Source: Coturnix japonica | Lineage: Eukaryota > Chordata > Aves > Galliformes > Phasianidae | Assembly: GCF_001577835.2 (NCBI RefSeq) | Contig: NC_029541.1 | Coordinates: 3,715,141-3,779,140, forward strand | Length of the DNA: 64,000 nt | Reading direction: 5' to 3' | Shown here: positions 48,027 through 64,000 of the stretch, in pieces | Layout: every line of letters begins with the position of its first letter | Numbering within the stretch: position 1 is the first letter of the stretch | Made by a program: the position numbers and the translations under genes | Notes under the pieces: generated by a model | Database searches by the model: none | Told to the model about the DNA's origin: nothing | What the model saw: the letters and a program-made list of their open reading frames with translations, nothing else

Positions 48027-48032
48027 TTTATT
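48027..48032 (-). terminator. PHTF1: PHTF1 proximal poly(A) signal candidate
   Basis: A second - strand AATAAA 111 bases before the distal one. Its downstream T/G element is weaker. It may give a slightly shorter mRNA. Confidence 0.45.
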
Positions 48033-49250
48033 TGTACATTCTGATATAGCAAGTTGTCATTTTCCATCTTTCAACCTTTCCTTGTACAGAAAATAGCTAT
48101 AAACAGTTTACTACCAAAAGTTCTTATGCCATCTTGCTTCCTTACGTGACAGAATGAAGCCGCGAGGACGTCACATTTTGCTTTTCCTCATGACTGGTAC
48201 AACAGTCAGCAAAACTTAAGGACAGTGCAAGCCTACAGGACATCTTTACAACTTCTCTGTCTTTCCTATGTTGTTTTTAAACAAGAATCTATTTGTAAGT
48301 GAGGAAGGCTTTCTCAGTCATCTTCCACTGCCGTGATTACCACAGCAGGAGCTTCCTTAAGTACTCCAGTGTAAGGCACTATTGCAGTGCAGAGCTGCAG
48401 CAGCTTCTCAGAACACCAAGTTCAGCTGTCATGGAAGGATGTACAGCAGGATGCTGTGTGTAGCCCACTGTTACCTATAAACACTCAGGTGTCAGAGAGA
48501 ACAACCATAGCAAAGTGATTCTTAGCCAACAGATGTTTTTACCTGTATTTGTGTATTCCAAAAACGATGAATTACTTGCAGTAAACCCCATGTAAGCCAG
48601 CCAGCATCCATCTGTTACAGAGCTGCTCTGCAGCTGCAAGCCCAACTGTCAGCATCGGGTCAGCGTTCGTCCTGTGCAGGCTGCTGTCACTGCAGCCAAA
48701 AGCACGATGAAATGCTGAGCAAAGTGCTTTTCAGCACATTCACATTAATGCCTCATCAGTATCACCCAGGCAGAGCTCTGGAGGCAGATACACAAAGCCC
48801 AGCGTAGCTCCAGTGCTCTCTGAAAATGATGTGAACAACAGCAGGAGGACTGATGTGTTACGTTATTGCACGGGGCTGATTTTTAGAGAAACAAGGCACC
48901 TGTAACAAGCACCTGTGTCATTCCAGCATGGCTTTTGTAGTGATTGATGCTCCACAGTCAGTGCACGCAGTTCCTGCTATCTTCAGTGCAAAGTACTACC
49001 GGTATTTGGCTCCATTTACTCTGTTTCACATGAGCATGCCATGGGATGACTTCATAAACTGGACCGATTTATTCTATATGTCACAGAACAGTAAAGCAGA
49101 GGGGCAGCTTTCAGTGCATACCTTGAGGCTCTGTTAAAGAAACTGCAGTGACAGACCTCTGTAGTGTGAGAGCAGCCCTGCTTTGTGTCCCAGCCCTCGG
49201 TCTCTGCCGTGTCCTTCCGCTGGGGAGGGCTGTGCTGATGGTCAGTCAGT

Positions 49251-55197
<5,947 letters not shown>

Positions 55198-55310
55198 GCG
55201 GTTCCGGTCCGACCCGCTCCACCTTAAGCCCGACCCGCAGTTACCGCCCCGCCCCGCCCCCAAAATAAAGAGACCAAACGGTAAAGGACGAAAAAAAATC
55301 CCATTTTTTG

Positions 55311-55316
55311 TTTATT
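55311..55316 (-). terminator. RSBN1: RSBN1 distal poly(A) signal candidate
   Basis: Minus-strand AATAAA followed by a T-rich run (GGGATTTTTTTTCG) and GTTTGGTCTC. It lies just 50 bases from the GC boxes of the PHTF1 promoter. The low-complexity surroundings raise the chance of coincidence. Confidence 0.4.
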
Positions 55317-55346
55317 TAAAAAAATACTTTTTACAGGGAGGAGGAA

Positions 55347-55366
55347 AAAAAATAATAATAATAAAA
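55347..55366. repeat. A-rich tract with short (AAT)n
   Basis: A-run followed by AATAATAATAAT, part of a wider A/T-rich low-complexity stretch (55290-55400) beside the PHTF1 promoter. Confidence 0.7.
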
Positions 55367-57410
55367 TAACCCAAAACAACGGCAATAACAACAAAAAAAA
55401 GGCTCTGAATTCTGCATTCCGTCGGAATATTTGACACAGAAACAGCAAGAAACGCACCGCATTCATTGAGGGTTAGTCACAGAGAGGATTTAGAGCTCGA
55501 CCTGCATACACGGATCATCAGAACGTCAATAAATAGGGTAAGGCTGCACCAAGCAAACAGCCTTACAGGCAATGGGGCCTTGTAAATGAACCGCAGCAAA
55601 ACCAGAGCTGCCAATGGAACCCAAAGCACACAACAGCAACATGGAAACCACAAAACACGCTGTACAAAGGAACCAGAAGCGTTGGAAGGGCTTTGAGCTG
55701 TTCAATAGAGCCACAGTGGGTCGCCTGCTCTTTGCCATGTGCCATTGCCCCCATAGACCCTGGGCAGGTGGGATTTGGGGCTCTGTTTCTCCATTGAAGG
55801 CAGTGCCAGGTGATGGGTGGGAACTGCTGCCCATGGTAGAAGCTGTGACAGTTTGTCCCACAGAACTGAGGTGTAAGGAGAGCTGATAGAGCACAGAACA
55901 GAGCCCTGATAGTGTATGGTGATGTCTATAGGTATGAAGAGCCAATGAATGCCCTGAGCATCCCACCTTCCCAAAGAGGCCGTGTCAGATGTGACCAAAG
56001 CACATCTCCTGCATCCTGCTCTCACCTCCATCCTTCACATCCAGCTCTGAGGACATACTATGTGCTATTAGATGTGATCAGTGACTGAACACAGAGAGCA
56101 CGATGCTGCAGGGCACAGCAAAGACACCCCAGAGCATCAGGTTTCATTGCAGCAGTTCTAAAAGCTACATGAGTCTCTCCCATCTTCTGCCTTTATCCAT
56201 TTAAAACACTGTTAGAATTTCACACAAAGGATTCACAGATTGATTTCCCTTCGTTCGGCCTCCAACACAAAGCAGGCAGGTCAGTGTGTGAGGGTTTCTT
56301 AGTCTGTGTTACTGGGTACAGCTGTGGGACCATCGAGCACCTGCAGCTCTGTCAGCTCCTGAGCAAAACCTCATTGCTTTGCTCTGCTGCCATGAGCAGA
56401 ACAGCACAGGTGAGAAGGAGAACGGGCACTTGGAAGACTAACAGAGGAGAGAACGCCGCCGGGTGATGGGATGTTCAGGATGGACTGAAGCCACTATTGC
56501 CTGCGAGGAATTTGACTTTGAACAACCCTTAAAGCTACAAAATTCCTCTCAACATAAAAAGTGGGAAACAAAAACCAACCCACCAGAGAACAGACAGCTC
56601 GGAAACGAACCGGTCCGGATGATCCAGGATTCCTGCTAAGATTAAATTACACCCCTGCATCAATCACATTTTATCATAAAAGCTTTCCATTCTAACACCT
56701 TATTTACACAGATTACTAAAGCGAGTCACTACCACTTCAATCTGTAAATTAGTTTTAAATTGAAATATTTCCTAGTCCTCATTTCTGTACCGAAGACAAT
56801 ACATACATACACATAAGGAGTAATACAGGCTCTAACTAATCACTGCGGTTTCATCTGATGATTCTCTTTTTCCTATCAGTTTAAAATAGTGACCTCTACA
56901 CTGAGGTGCTAATATGTATAACAAAGCCTACACAAACAATATTGCACAAAGTAATCCTTATAATAGAGTAACATATTTTAGAGACCCTTATAAAGAGAAG
57001 AGTAATAATTGATATTAAAAAGATGCGTCCAGAACTAACACGGCATCTTTACTCTTGTCTACTCTAAGATAGTGTTTCAAATCCTTCCTACCCTGGTGAG
57101 GATGAGAACAGATGAAGCCATCTGGAGGCAGCTTCAGTTGCACCAAAAGCCAACTTTGGACTCTAAATGTGAGTGAAGGGGGGTGAGAGAGATGGGATCG
57201 TTCCTTTTAATGACTACAAAGGGCAGCAATAAATGGGGTGAGTGAAAGTCAGATACAGATTACACATATTAACATTTAGAAGCATTGAAAGACCGGTCAA
57301 GAACTGCTGAGAGCTGACACTATGTATTCAGTGCGTACCACTGGTTCTTCCACAGTACCTGGGCACCCAAAAGCTACACATGGAAACAGCAGTCCGATGC
57401 CATAATACTT

Positions 57411-57416
57411 TTTATT
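57411..57416 (-). terminator. RSBN1: RSBN1 proximal poly(A) signal candidate
   Basis: Minus-strand AATAAA (CACAATAAAAAG) followed about 25-40 bases later by TGTTTCCATGTGTAG, a plausible GT-rich element. Would give a ~950-base 3' UTR. Confidence 0.45.
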
Positions 57417-58354
57417 GTGAAACAGTAATACAGAACTTCCTAGAAAACGGACATTCTTATGGTAGAAGTCAGTCACCAACTCAACGCTATCATATTAAGT
57501 GCATCAGTACAAGGGAAAGTGTGGTTCCGTTGGACATATAATATGACCCGATCAAAACAAGCTGCCAAGTTGGTTAGCATTTGAAAGCCTTAAAGTGCTC
57601 AAAGATAGCGAGTTCCTCCACAAGTCTGCCAACAGGTTCTCTGCCTTTGACACCAGTATTAATCACATCAGAGGAGACCTCTTTTGGAAGCAAAACCCTC
57701 ACGCCAAACAGTACAAGCAGCGCTATGAGAAGTGTTAGGCCAGTAAAGCCACGGCATTTCAACAGGATCAGACACTTCCTTCAGTTCGTTTTACAGATGG
57801 CCTTGGTAGGATCTGTAAGGAATACAGACCGATTTCTACAGCTCGTTTAGAAACCAACTTGCATATGAACCGCGTCAACAACAGACACCAAATATTTCAC
57901 AAATTGTCCACAAAAGTGCTGTGCTTTCTCTCTTTTTTTTTTTGTCCTAGCAATTAAAATGTGATGGGAAAAGTTCCTACAACGTCGTCTACAAAAGCAT
58001 CACTTTCTGGTGAAGGGGAGAGAGTGAAAACTGGGAAACAACACCGAGCAGTAGAGTTAAATCATTGCGTGTTCCTGGAGGGATTTCGTTCTGGTTTCGA
58101 GGAGATATTCAATATCTCATTGCTTAAACAGAAAGAAGTGGTAGACCACTGTCACAGGTCGTACTACGGGGTTAAAATACAACTTGAGTTTTGCATAATC
58201 TGTGTAAAAAAGATATGCTTGACATTTTGGAATGTCACCTTTCTTTATAGAATTATAGGCAAGATTTCTCCAATAAAACATAAGCCAGTTATAAAACTAT
58301 AACTTCACATCAAAATTTTAAAAAGCTGTTAAAAAATGTTTGTTTATATACATA

Positions 58355-58816
58355 TCACACAGAAGAGCCTGCATGATCCTGCGGATTGTGTTGCTGATCA
58401 GACTCTATTTTAAAACCTGGAAGGGGCTGGGCCGCCTGATCTGCTTGTACAAGTCCTGATAGCGAAGAAGCAGAGGAGGAGAGCGTCCCTGTGGTAAGCT
58501 GCATTTCTATCCCTGGTTCTTCACACTCTGTTTTTACACTCACGCATCGGGGTTCACCTTTGGACTCTGTCTTTCCAGGAATGCTACTGTTCAAGTTTGA
58601 ATCGCTCTCTGTGTTTTGAGAAGTCTCCCCCACGGGGTGATATTGTTTAAGTCGTATGTGCCAGGCTAAGCTGCAGACTGCTGACACTGTTTTGAACTGA
58701 TGAATGACATTTCTAGGGATGAAGTAGATGTCATTGTCACACAACTGAATTCTAGCATAGCGAATGCCTTCCCGTCTCATTTGGTTTAGTTTGGCTTCAT
58801 CCACCCATTGAACACA
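58355..58816 (-). CDS. RSBN1: RSBN1 terminal coding exon
   Basis: Codes [52 protein letters not shown] and the divergent C-terminal tail ending [10 protein letters not shown]. Acceptor CCTCTCAG, stop TGA. Confidence 0.97.
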   Translation of the reverse strand, partial: CVQWVDEAKLNQMRREGIRYARIQLCDNDIYFIPRNVIHQFKTVSAVCSLAWHIRLKQYHPVGETSQNTESDSNLNSSIPGKTESKGEPRCVSVKTECEEPGIEMQLTTGTLSSSASSLSGLVQADQAAQPLPGFKIESDQQHNPQDHAGSSV

Positions 58817-61800
58817 CTGAGAGGAGGAAAGATGGTAGAGTTAGTGCTGTACTCTGTTCAGGGTAAATAATTCAGTACCCACCTATTTTTAACATACTTT
58901 GGACCTGGATCACATATTTCTGTTTAACGGGTAAAGCTTCTTTCTTTTTAAAGCAAGAACTTTGTTCTGTGAGGGCCACCAATCACGGTAACTACACAAG
59001 GTGACAACAACAGAAGACTACAGTGTGACTCAGAGCAGGAAGCCCAGTTTGGTAGAAAGGAAACACAAGAAGGAAAATTGCATGAGGGAACTGAGAACTG
59101 ATGGGCACAGGGATACAAAAGGGGTGGCTGTACAATGAGCCTGACAGCTGTCAAGCTTCCTACAAAGTGCTCTGTCAGTAGGAAAGATCAAATACCTGTG
59201 ACACTGGTGGTTCATGTAGGTCCAGCTGAAGTCTCTGCACAACATCAGTGAAATCTTCAGCATGGAAACAAACCACATCTTTGGTTATACGAGGCTGGTC
59301 GCTCCTACAGAGAGAGGAGAAGTGCAGGGAGTTTTAAAGAACTTCACTTATATTGTTTCATTGAACAAACTACCTTCTTCATTTTCCTACTGGGCACAAA
59401 GTCTCATCATTCCTCAGTAGACATGCATGCTATTTAGGAAAGGAGGCACAGTCTGTATGTGCCTTACATTTCTCAAGCTACAGACCGCATTTATCTCATT
59501 ACTCTTTAATTAGCCTTTTTTCCTCCCAAGGAATTTTCTTCTCAGAGAGAAAACATTTAGATTCGCCCCCTCCCACTACAGCAGTCCCATCTCAGGGGCA
59601 CTTACCATTCCCCAAACTGCACAGCCTTGAGAACACCGACAGCAGCTGTGCTCTGCCAGTCAAATCCCTGACCCACATGGTCAGCGTGAGCCCTTGTTCT
59701 GTCTTCAAACAGAACCTCACGGGGCTCGCTGGTCCGAGGTAGGTACTGGAGATTCTTTATTTCATTCATTGACCTGCAACATGATTAAAAGACATACTAA
59801 AATCTATGGCAAACTACTTAGAAAAACAAACGCTTGTATTGAAGTAATCTTCACATGTTGTATACTGCCAGCTTCAAAATCAAAGGCCAAAGCACTTCTC
59901 TCACTCTAGTTATCTGACAACAAAAGACTGAATCACATCAAAACGCTGCCGATCCTTCACCTGAAATCAGTTCTACAGCACACTCTGAGAAAGACAAAGT
60001 ACATCCACACACCACAGTATTTCCTGTGATAGCACTAACACTAAAAAGCAGCTCTAAGGCTTTAAGGAACTAAGTTGTTTTGGAGCATTTCACTCCCCAA
60101 ATTAGTTCTTCCCACAGAAATTAGCTGAGGGATATGTCTCCTGCAGGACTACAGGAACTGGTTTTAATGTTAAGGGAGAAATGATTGAGGACATATTACT
60201 TTGAAAAGTGAGAAAATTACAATCACAAACATCACATTCAGCTCAGTTCACTGAGCTAATCTGAAATAGAAATGAAAATGAAGAACTTAAGCCTGTGAAT
60301 CAGCCTTCTGAAGAACTAATTACATTTAAAATATCAAGGCTTCGTTCTCAAGTCTAAAGAATATAAAACTGCAATGAAAGAAAAGCCAAGTATTACCGGC
60401 GCCGTTTGAATGGTGATTTTGGCATATCAGCTGTTGGGATCATCTGCTCTCCTGGTCTCACCCACATTATGGGACCATCATCACTTTGTGACCTGCACTG
60501 AAGTCTGAGGCTTGAGAGAGTACCCCAGGGCAAAGTCATCTAAAGAAAAGGAGAAAAAACACAAGGTGAGAGGGAAAAACTAAATGATACCTTTACTATC
60601 AAAAGAATGGTACAAAAACTGATGCTCTTTATGAAGTAGGATATGTTCCAAGCTAAATTCAAACTTAGCTTCTAGGGAAGTAGATAACCGGGTAGCTAAT
60701 ACATGACAGCATAAATCATAATTAGCTTTTTAATGATTTACAGATCCATAGCCAGTTAGTTCAGTACCTTTCATTTGGATAGAGGAAAGAATGTACCTCC
60801 AATCCTCGTTAGCTCCAGTGATGAGCATATCAATGGAGAAAGTACTTCTAAGGTTTCTAATCTCTTGAATATATATATATATGAGCCTTAGCAATCTGTT
60901 AATTACCTAAAGCACTTTAAATTAAGCACCACAAGTTACTTCTTACTCTCAGAAATGGAGACTCTTCCAACATATCCAGAAATTCTGGGAAATAGTCCCC
61001 AACTTCTTCATCCACTGCTCCAACGAGGCTGATCTGCCGCATCGGTCCCGCTCTGTAGGTTCCACAGCAGTACGTTCGATTGACCTGAAGGGCCAGAAAG
61101 GAAAAAAGGCCACCTCAGATTCAGTGCTTTTACAAGAAATTACAGATTTCTAATAGAATACGCCAAGCTGCAAATGAGTTTTTGTCCAAATCCAAGACTC
61201 GTATACATCTGTTTCATTGGCAGTGTCTTTAGGAGTATGCAAGAATGTCTGTGTCTGTAGGGTATCCCAAGAGCAGATAAGTCCTGTTTAAACTGCTAAT
61301 AGGGCACACTTCTATCACCTGAATAACAACCAGTCAGTGCTTGACTAATTCAGGAGCAACGCTTCCAGGCTGACATAAGAAAACTGACAACCAAAGCTTT
61401 ACTGTGACTCAGTTTTTCACCAGGAAGCTTAAACTAAACACTGCATGTGAGTACTGCTGCTCCATTTCAAACTCTTAATATCCCACAGGGCTTTTCCCTA
61501 TGACTGCAGTGAAGAACCTGTGTCTCCTGCATGTAATGACTCTGAAAAAAGCACAACAGTGCACAGAATCAGGGAATAAACTGAGGAAGTGAGAGGTCTA
61601 ACTAAGAACCAGGAGTCAAATGTACATTTCAGTGTTTACCTACACAAATCTTAAGCTTTTTGTTCGTTATATATATTAGCTCACACTGTCAGCTTCTGAT
61701 GATACAGATTTTATGATCGAGGCACTATCTTGGGAGACCTGTTAATTCTTTCTGGCTGTTGCCCTAAGTGAAAGTTAAGCCCCCAGATCCTATTAGAACA

Positions 61801-64000
61801 TGACTGGTAAAGGCAGAATGATTTCAGCTGAAAGAAAACAGCGTTATCCTGGGTCTGCGCAGCTACAGGAGGACAAAGGACTAAAGCCAGTTACAGTTCA
61901 CTGCCTCCTGTCATTAAGGCAAAGGGAGAGACACAACTTCCAGACGAGTTATGTTCTGCTGATGTGACTTGCTTAATACTTGGGTAGCTTCTGTACAAAA
62001 AAAACCTTCCCTTTCTTCCCAGAAAGAGAAGTTAAAGTGGGGCAGCCTAACAGCAGTGTGGTTCATTGCCCACTGCTGTCAAGGACAGTTTAACCTTTCC
62101 TGACAGCATACTGCAGGAGTAGGAAAGCTTCCTGTTATCCATCACCTGCTGGATGCTTCTCCCATCTCCTTCCCAGAAGTGATATCGGCTTCATTCTCAG
62201 TGCAGACATAGCAGTCATAGTAAGACAGCTGCCAGGGAGAGTACTGGTTCCTTTTAGCTGCACTGCTAAGAGTCTTCTAATTGAAGTATGCCCTTATGCA
62301 AAGTAATTTACAAGTCACTGTCTTGAAAGCTCGTAAAGCTGAACAGCTTTAAACTAAAGCTTAGCTTTAGCATTTAAGTATTCAAACAAATAAGCCAGAG
62401 CCAACAAAAGCAGAAGAAATCCAGAGATATTCAAGCTTAAGTACTTTAATGTACAAAACCTGAACACGATACAGTATAAATACACACTGGAGTGGTTTGC
62501 TTTAAGTATTTCACCCATACCTTAAAAGTTGATATGACTCCACTGAGCATCCTCAGCTGAAAGTAGAATCTGAAGCATTCCTGGAACATGCTAAGCCTGC
62601 ACAAGTGTAACATTCTACACCATACTTCCATACGGAACATTTCCTCATATAGGAAGGTCCAAAAGTGAAACTTACCCTAATTAGTCATTCCTCAGTGCTG
62701 CCAAGCAAAAGAACTTGTCTTATCCTCCCCATACTCTCCTAAGCAAAGGATTTTGACCATGTAAATATAAGCTAGCTTGCAAGATTTAAGCTTTAGCAGA
62801 ATGCAGCTACTGTGGTTTAACCCATCAGTTTCAATACATCTCCACGTGTTATGGCATTACCCATACTCTCTAAAGACTCACGTTTCAGTTGTCTTAAGAG
62901 CTGTGACAACTGTACTTCTGTACACATTTGTTCAGCATGTGAACCATACCAACACACTTCAGGCAGAGGAGATTAAACCCAGCTCAGCATGACCTGGTTA
63001 GAGAGGCATTTCAACCCAACTGAACCCAACATCTGACTCAATCGAGTTCAGAGAGCGCTTAAAATAGATTTAACTGAAATACCAGCACAGACTGTAACCC
63101 AAGGAAGCCTCTTATTCACACAAAGCTATTCTGAAGTGAGTGCTGCAGCAGCTTTCCATTGTCAAAACCACTCAGAAGCAAAGCGGTGTAATTACCGATT
63201 TAATGGTGACTGTAACTGCTGGGACGCATTCAAACACTCTGCAAGATACCATACAATAACATGGTAAGGCAGTAACTACTTCTCCAATGCAAACCTGGTA
63301 TACAAGTATTTGGCAACCTTCACCCAGATCCAGATTAATGTAAATTCGACAGCTCCCAGTTATTCCTTCCAGCGGGTGATCCAGTATTCAGGATCTTAAC
63401 TTCTTGTTAAGCACTGTAAGCAACTGCTTTCAGGCTAGACTGAGAAAAAAGAGCTTTTACTCCTACTTTTACTACTACAAATTTACCCAAACTGTAGCAG
63501 TGCCGGATGGTCATGGGTACTTCTGAGCTTAATGACAAGAGTCAAAGGTAAGGGTTTTTCTTAACAGAATCCTGAACTTAGCTTAAAAGCCACTGATGCA
63601 TGTATTTAAGTTACGTGAGATAGTCTGAACTTGAGCCCTGGGAGACCAGCTTTCAGAACTAAGCTTTTATCCTCTAAACAAAGAATGAAAAGGCTTTACT
63701 TCCACAGACTTAAGATAAGCTGAAACTATCAATATCGAGGTAGTACATAAAGTGAAAGCCTTAAATCAAATGCTATTAAGAATATTCCAGCCCTCTCTCT
63801 GGAAGGTGAGAACTAATTAACACCCACCATTGGGTGTTCTTACCTGAGAGTGAAAATTCGAAATTGTCGTCGTTTCAATGTCCTTCTTGCCCAATATTTC
63901 CATTTTCACTGGAGTGTTAGGGAAATTAAAAGCAAAGTAATCCAGGAAGTCTGGTAAATAAGCAGCTGCTCCATGTACTATGGCCAAAGCATAATAAGCT
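58355..64000 (-). CDS. RSBN1: RSBN1: round spermatid basic protein 1, C-terminal part (last 6 coding exons; 5' end outside window)
   Basis: RSBN1 and its worm relative DPY-21 form a JmjC-type family; DPY-21 demethylates H4K20me2, and RSBN1 is thought to act likewise in the nucleus. The six exons join to 391 residues in one open frame and include the whole conserved catalytic region. Visible: [40 protein letters not shown], the probable Fe(II)-binding HxD in [12 protein letters not shown], and a candidate distal His in [11 protein letters not shown], a typical JmjC ending. After it comes a Ser/Gln-rich tail ([20 protein letters not shown]...) with VKTE and FKIE motifs that resemble sumoylation sites. 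The catalytic region is nearly identical to human; the tail is divergent. The N-terminal basic/disordered half lies beyond 64000. Confidence 0.96.
59196..59304 (-). CDS. RSBN1: RSBN1 penultimate coding exon
   Basis: Codes [20 protein letters not shown] and [16 protein letters not shown]. 109 bases; the Trp codon before it is split across the junction. Confidence 0.97.
59606..59773 (-). CDS. RSBN1: RSBN1 coding exon with the HxD motif
   Basis: Codes [40 protein letters not shown] and [18 protein letters not shown] is the likely Fe(II)-binding pair. Donor GTAAGT. Confidence 0.97.
60397..60539 (-). CDS. RSBN1: RSBN1 coding exon
   Basis: Codes [40 protein letters not shown] and SPFKRRR. Identical or nearly so to human. 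Acceptor TTCTTTAG, phase 0 start. Confidence 0.97.
60869..60882. repeat. (AT)7 microsatellite
   Basis: Seven AT units in an RSBN1 intron; potentially length-variable. Confidence 0.9.
60947..61084 (-). CDS. RSBN1: RSBN1 coding exon
   Basis: Codes [40 protein letters not shown] and ESPFLR. 138 bases, phase 0 at both ends. Confidence 0.97.
63844..64000 (-). CDS. RSBN1: RSBN1 coding exon, cut by window end
   Basis: Codes [40 protein letters not shown] and [12 protein letters not shown] before donor GTAAGA. The exon continues past 64000, so its acceptor and the rest of the gene are not visible. Confidence 0.96.

Larger units (their letters stand above)
47885..49250 (-). other. PHTF1: PHTF1 3' UTR
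   Basis: Non-coding DNA between the PHTF1 stop codon and two minus-strand AATAAA signals (48027-48032 and 47911-47916). No mobile element or coding exon is seen, and the short open frames here have no recognisable content. Confidence 0.65.
55266..58354 (-). other. RSBN1: RSBN1 3' UTR and RSBN1-PHTF1 intergenic strip
   Basis: 3.1 kb between the RSBN1 stop codon and the PHTF1 promoter. No coding exon or mobile element is seen. AT-rich, mRNA-like sequence fills 56500-58354, and A/T-rich low-complexity sequence with (AAT)n lies at about 55296-55400. Minus-strand AATAAA motifs at 57411-57416 and 55311-55316 offer a short or a long 3' UTR. Human RSBN1 also has a multi-kilobase 3' UTR. Confidence 0.6.
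58817..63843 (-). other. RSBN1: RSBN1 introns in this window
   Basis: Introns are 58817-59195, 59305-59605, 59774-60396, 60540-60946 (with an (AT)7 run at 60869-60882) and 61085-63843. The last is 2.76 kb of A/T-rich DNA in which I see no gene, RNA gene or recognisable mobile element. Confidence 0.85.

Noticed and set aside
48310-48335. Alternative PHTF1 last exon reading WKMTEKAFLTYK
   Set aside because: It lacks the expected Leu and the conserved KIK; LWKIKP at 49251-49271 fits the family and has a better acceptor.

Overview
This is nuclear DNA from a bird, most likely a galliform close to chicken. The evidence is CR1 LINE fragments, compact introns, CpG-island promoters and a gene order that matches human 1p13.2. 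As I remember it, the chicken copy of this block lies on a microchromosome (chr26). Three protein-coding genes were reconstructed exon by exon. MAGI3 is on + and complete (21 coding exons, 9809-46002, 1458 codons plus stop). PHTF1 is on - and complete (18 coding exons, 55197 down to 49251, 752 codons plus stop). RSBN1 is on - and 5'-truncated by the window edge (last six coding exons, 64000 down to 58355, 391 residues). In all three the exon lengths sum to an open frame and every junction has GT/AG.

Layout. 1-645 looks like the tail of a 3' UTR on + (poly(A) signal at 617), perhaps LRIG2. 646-9614 is intergenic, with a CR1 copy (6745-7065), a diverged ~200-bp block (7275-7480) that has a second copy in MAGI3 intron 1 (15003-15225), and a ~97% identical ~500-bp inverted repeat (8012-8514 / 9110-9614) that ends 195 bp before the MAGI3 start codon. 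9615-10340 is the MAGI3 CpG-island promoter, with a perfect CRE and first exon. Intron 1 spans 16.6 kb (10131-26764) and holds no gene I can support. MAGI3 exons 2-21 fill 26765-46002. The MAGI3 and PHTF1 3' UTRs meet tail to tail near 47.8-47.9 kb. PHTF1 has a CpG-island promoter near 55.2 kb. The RSBN1 3' UTR (58354 downwards) may run almost to that promoter.

The genes are neighbours and do not form a pathway. MAGI3 is a junctional PDZ/WW/guanylate-kinase-like scaffold. PHTF1 is a multi-pass ER membrane protein that is prominent in testis. RSBN1 is a nuclear JmjC-type protein linked to H4K20 demethylation. I found no CRISPR array, bacterial operon, credible tRNA/snoRNA/miRNA or clearly new coding system. 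The most unusual structures are the long inverted repeat at the MAGI3 promoter and the paired diverged non-coding blocks. Exon calls rest on reading the sequence and on remembered human orthologues; no alignment was run.
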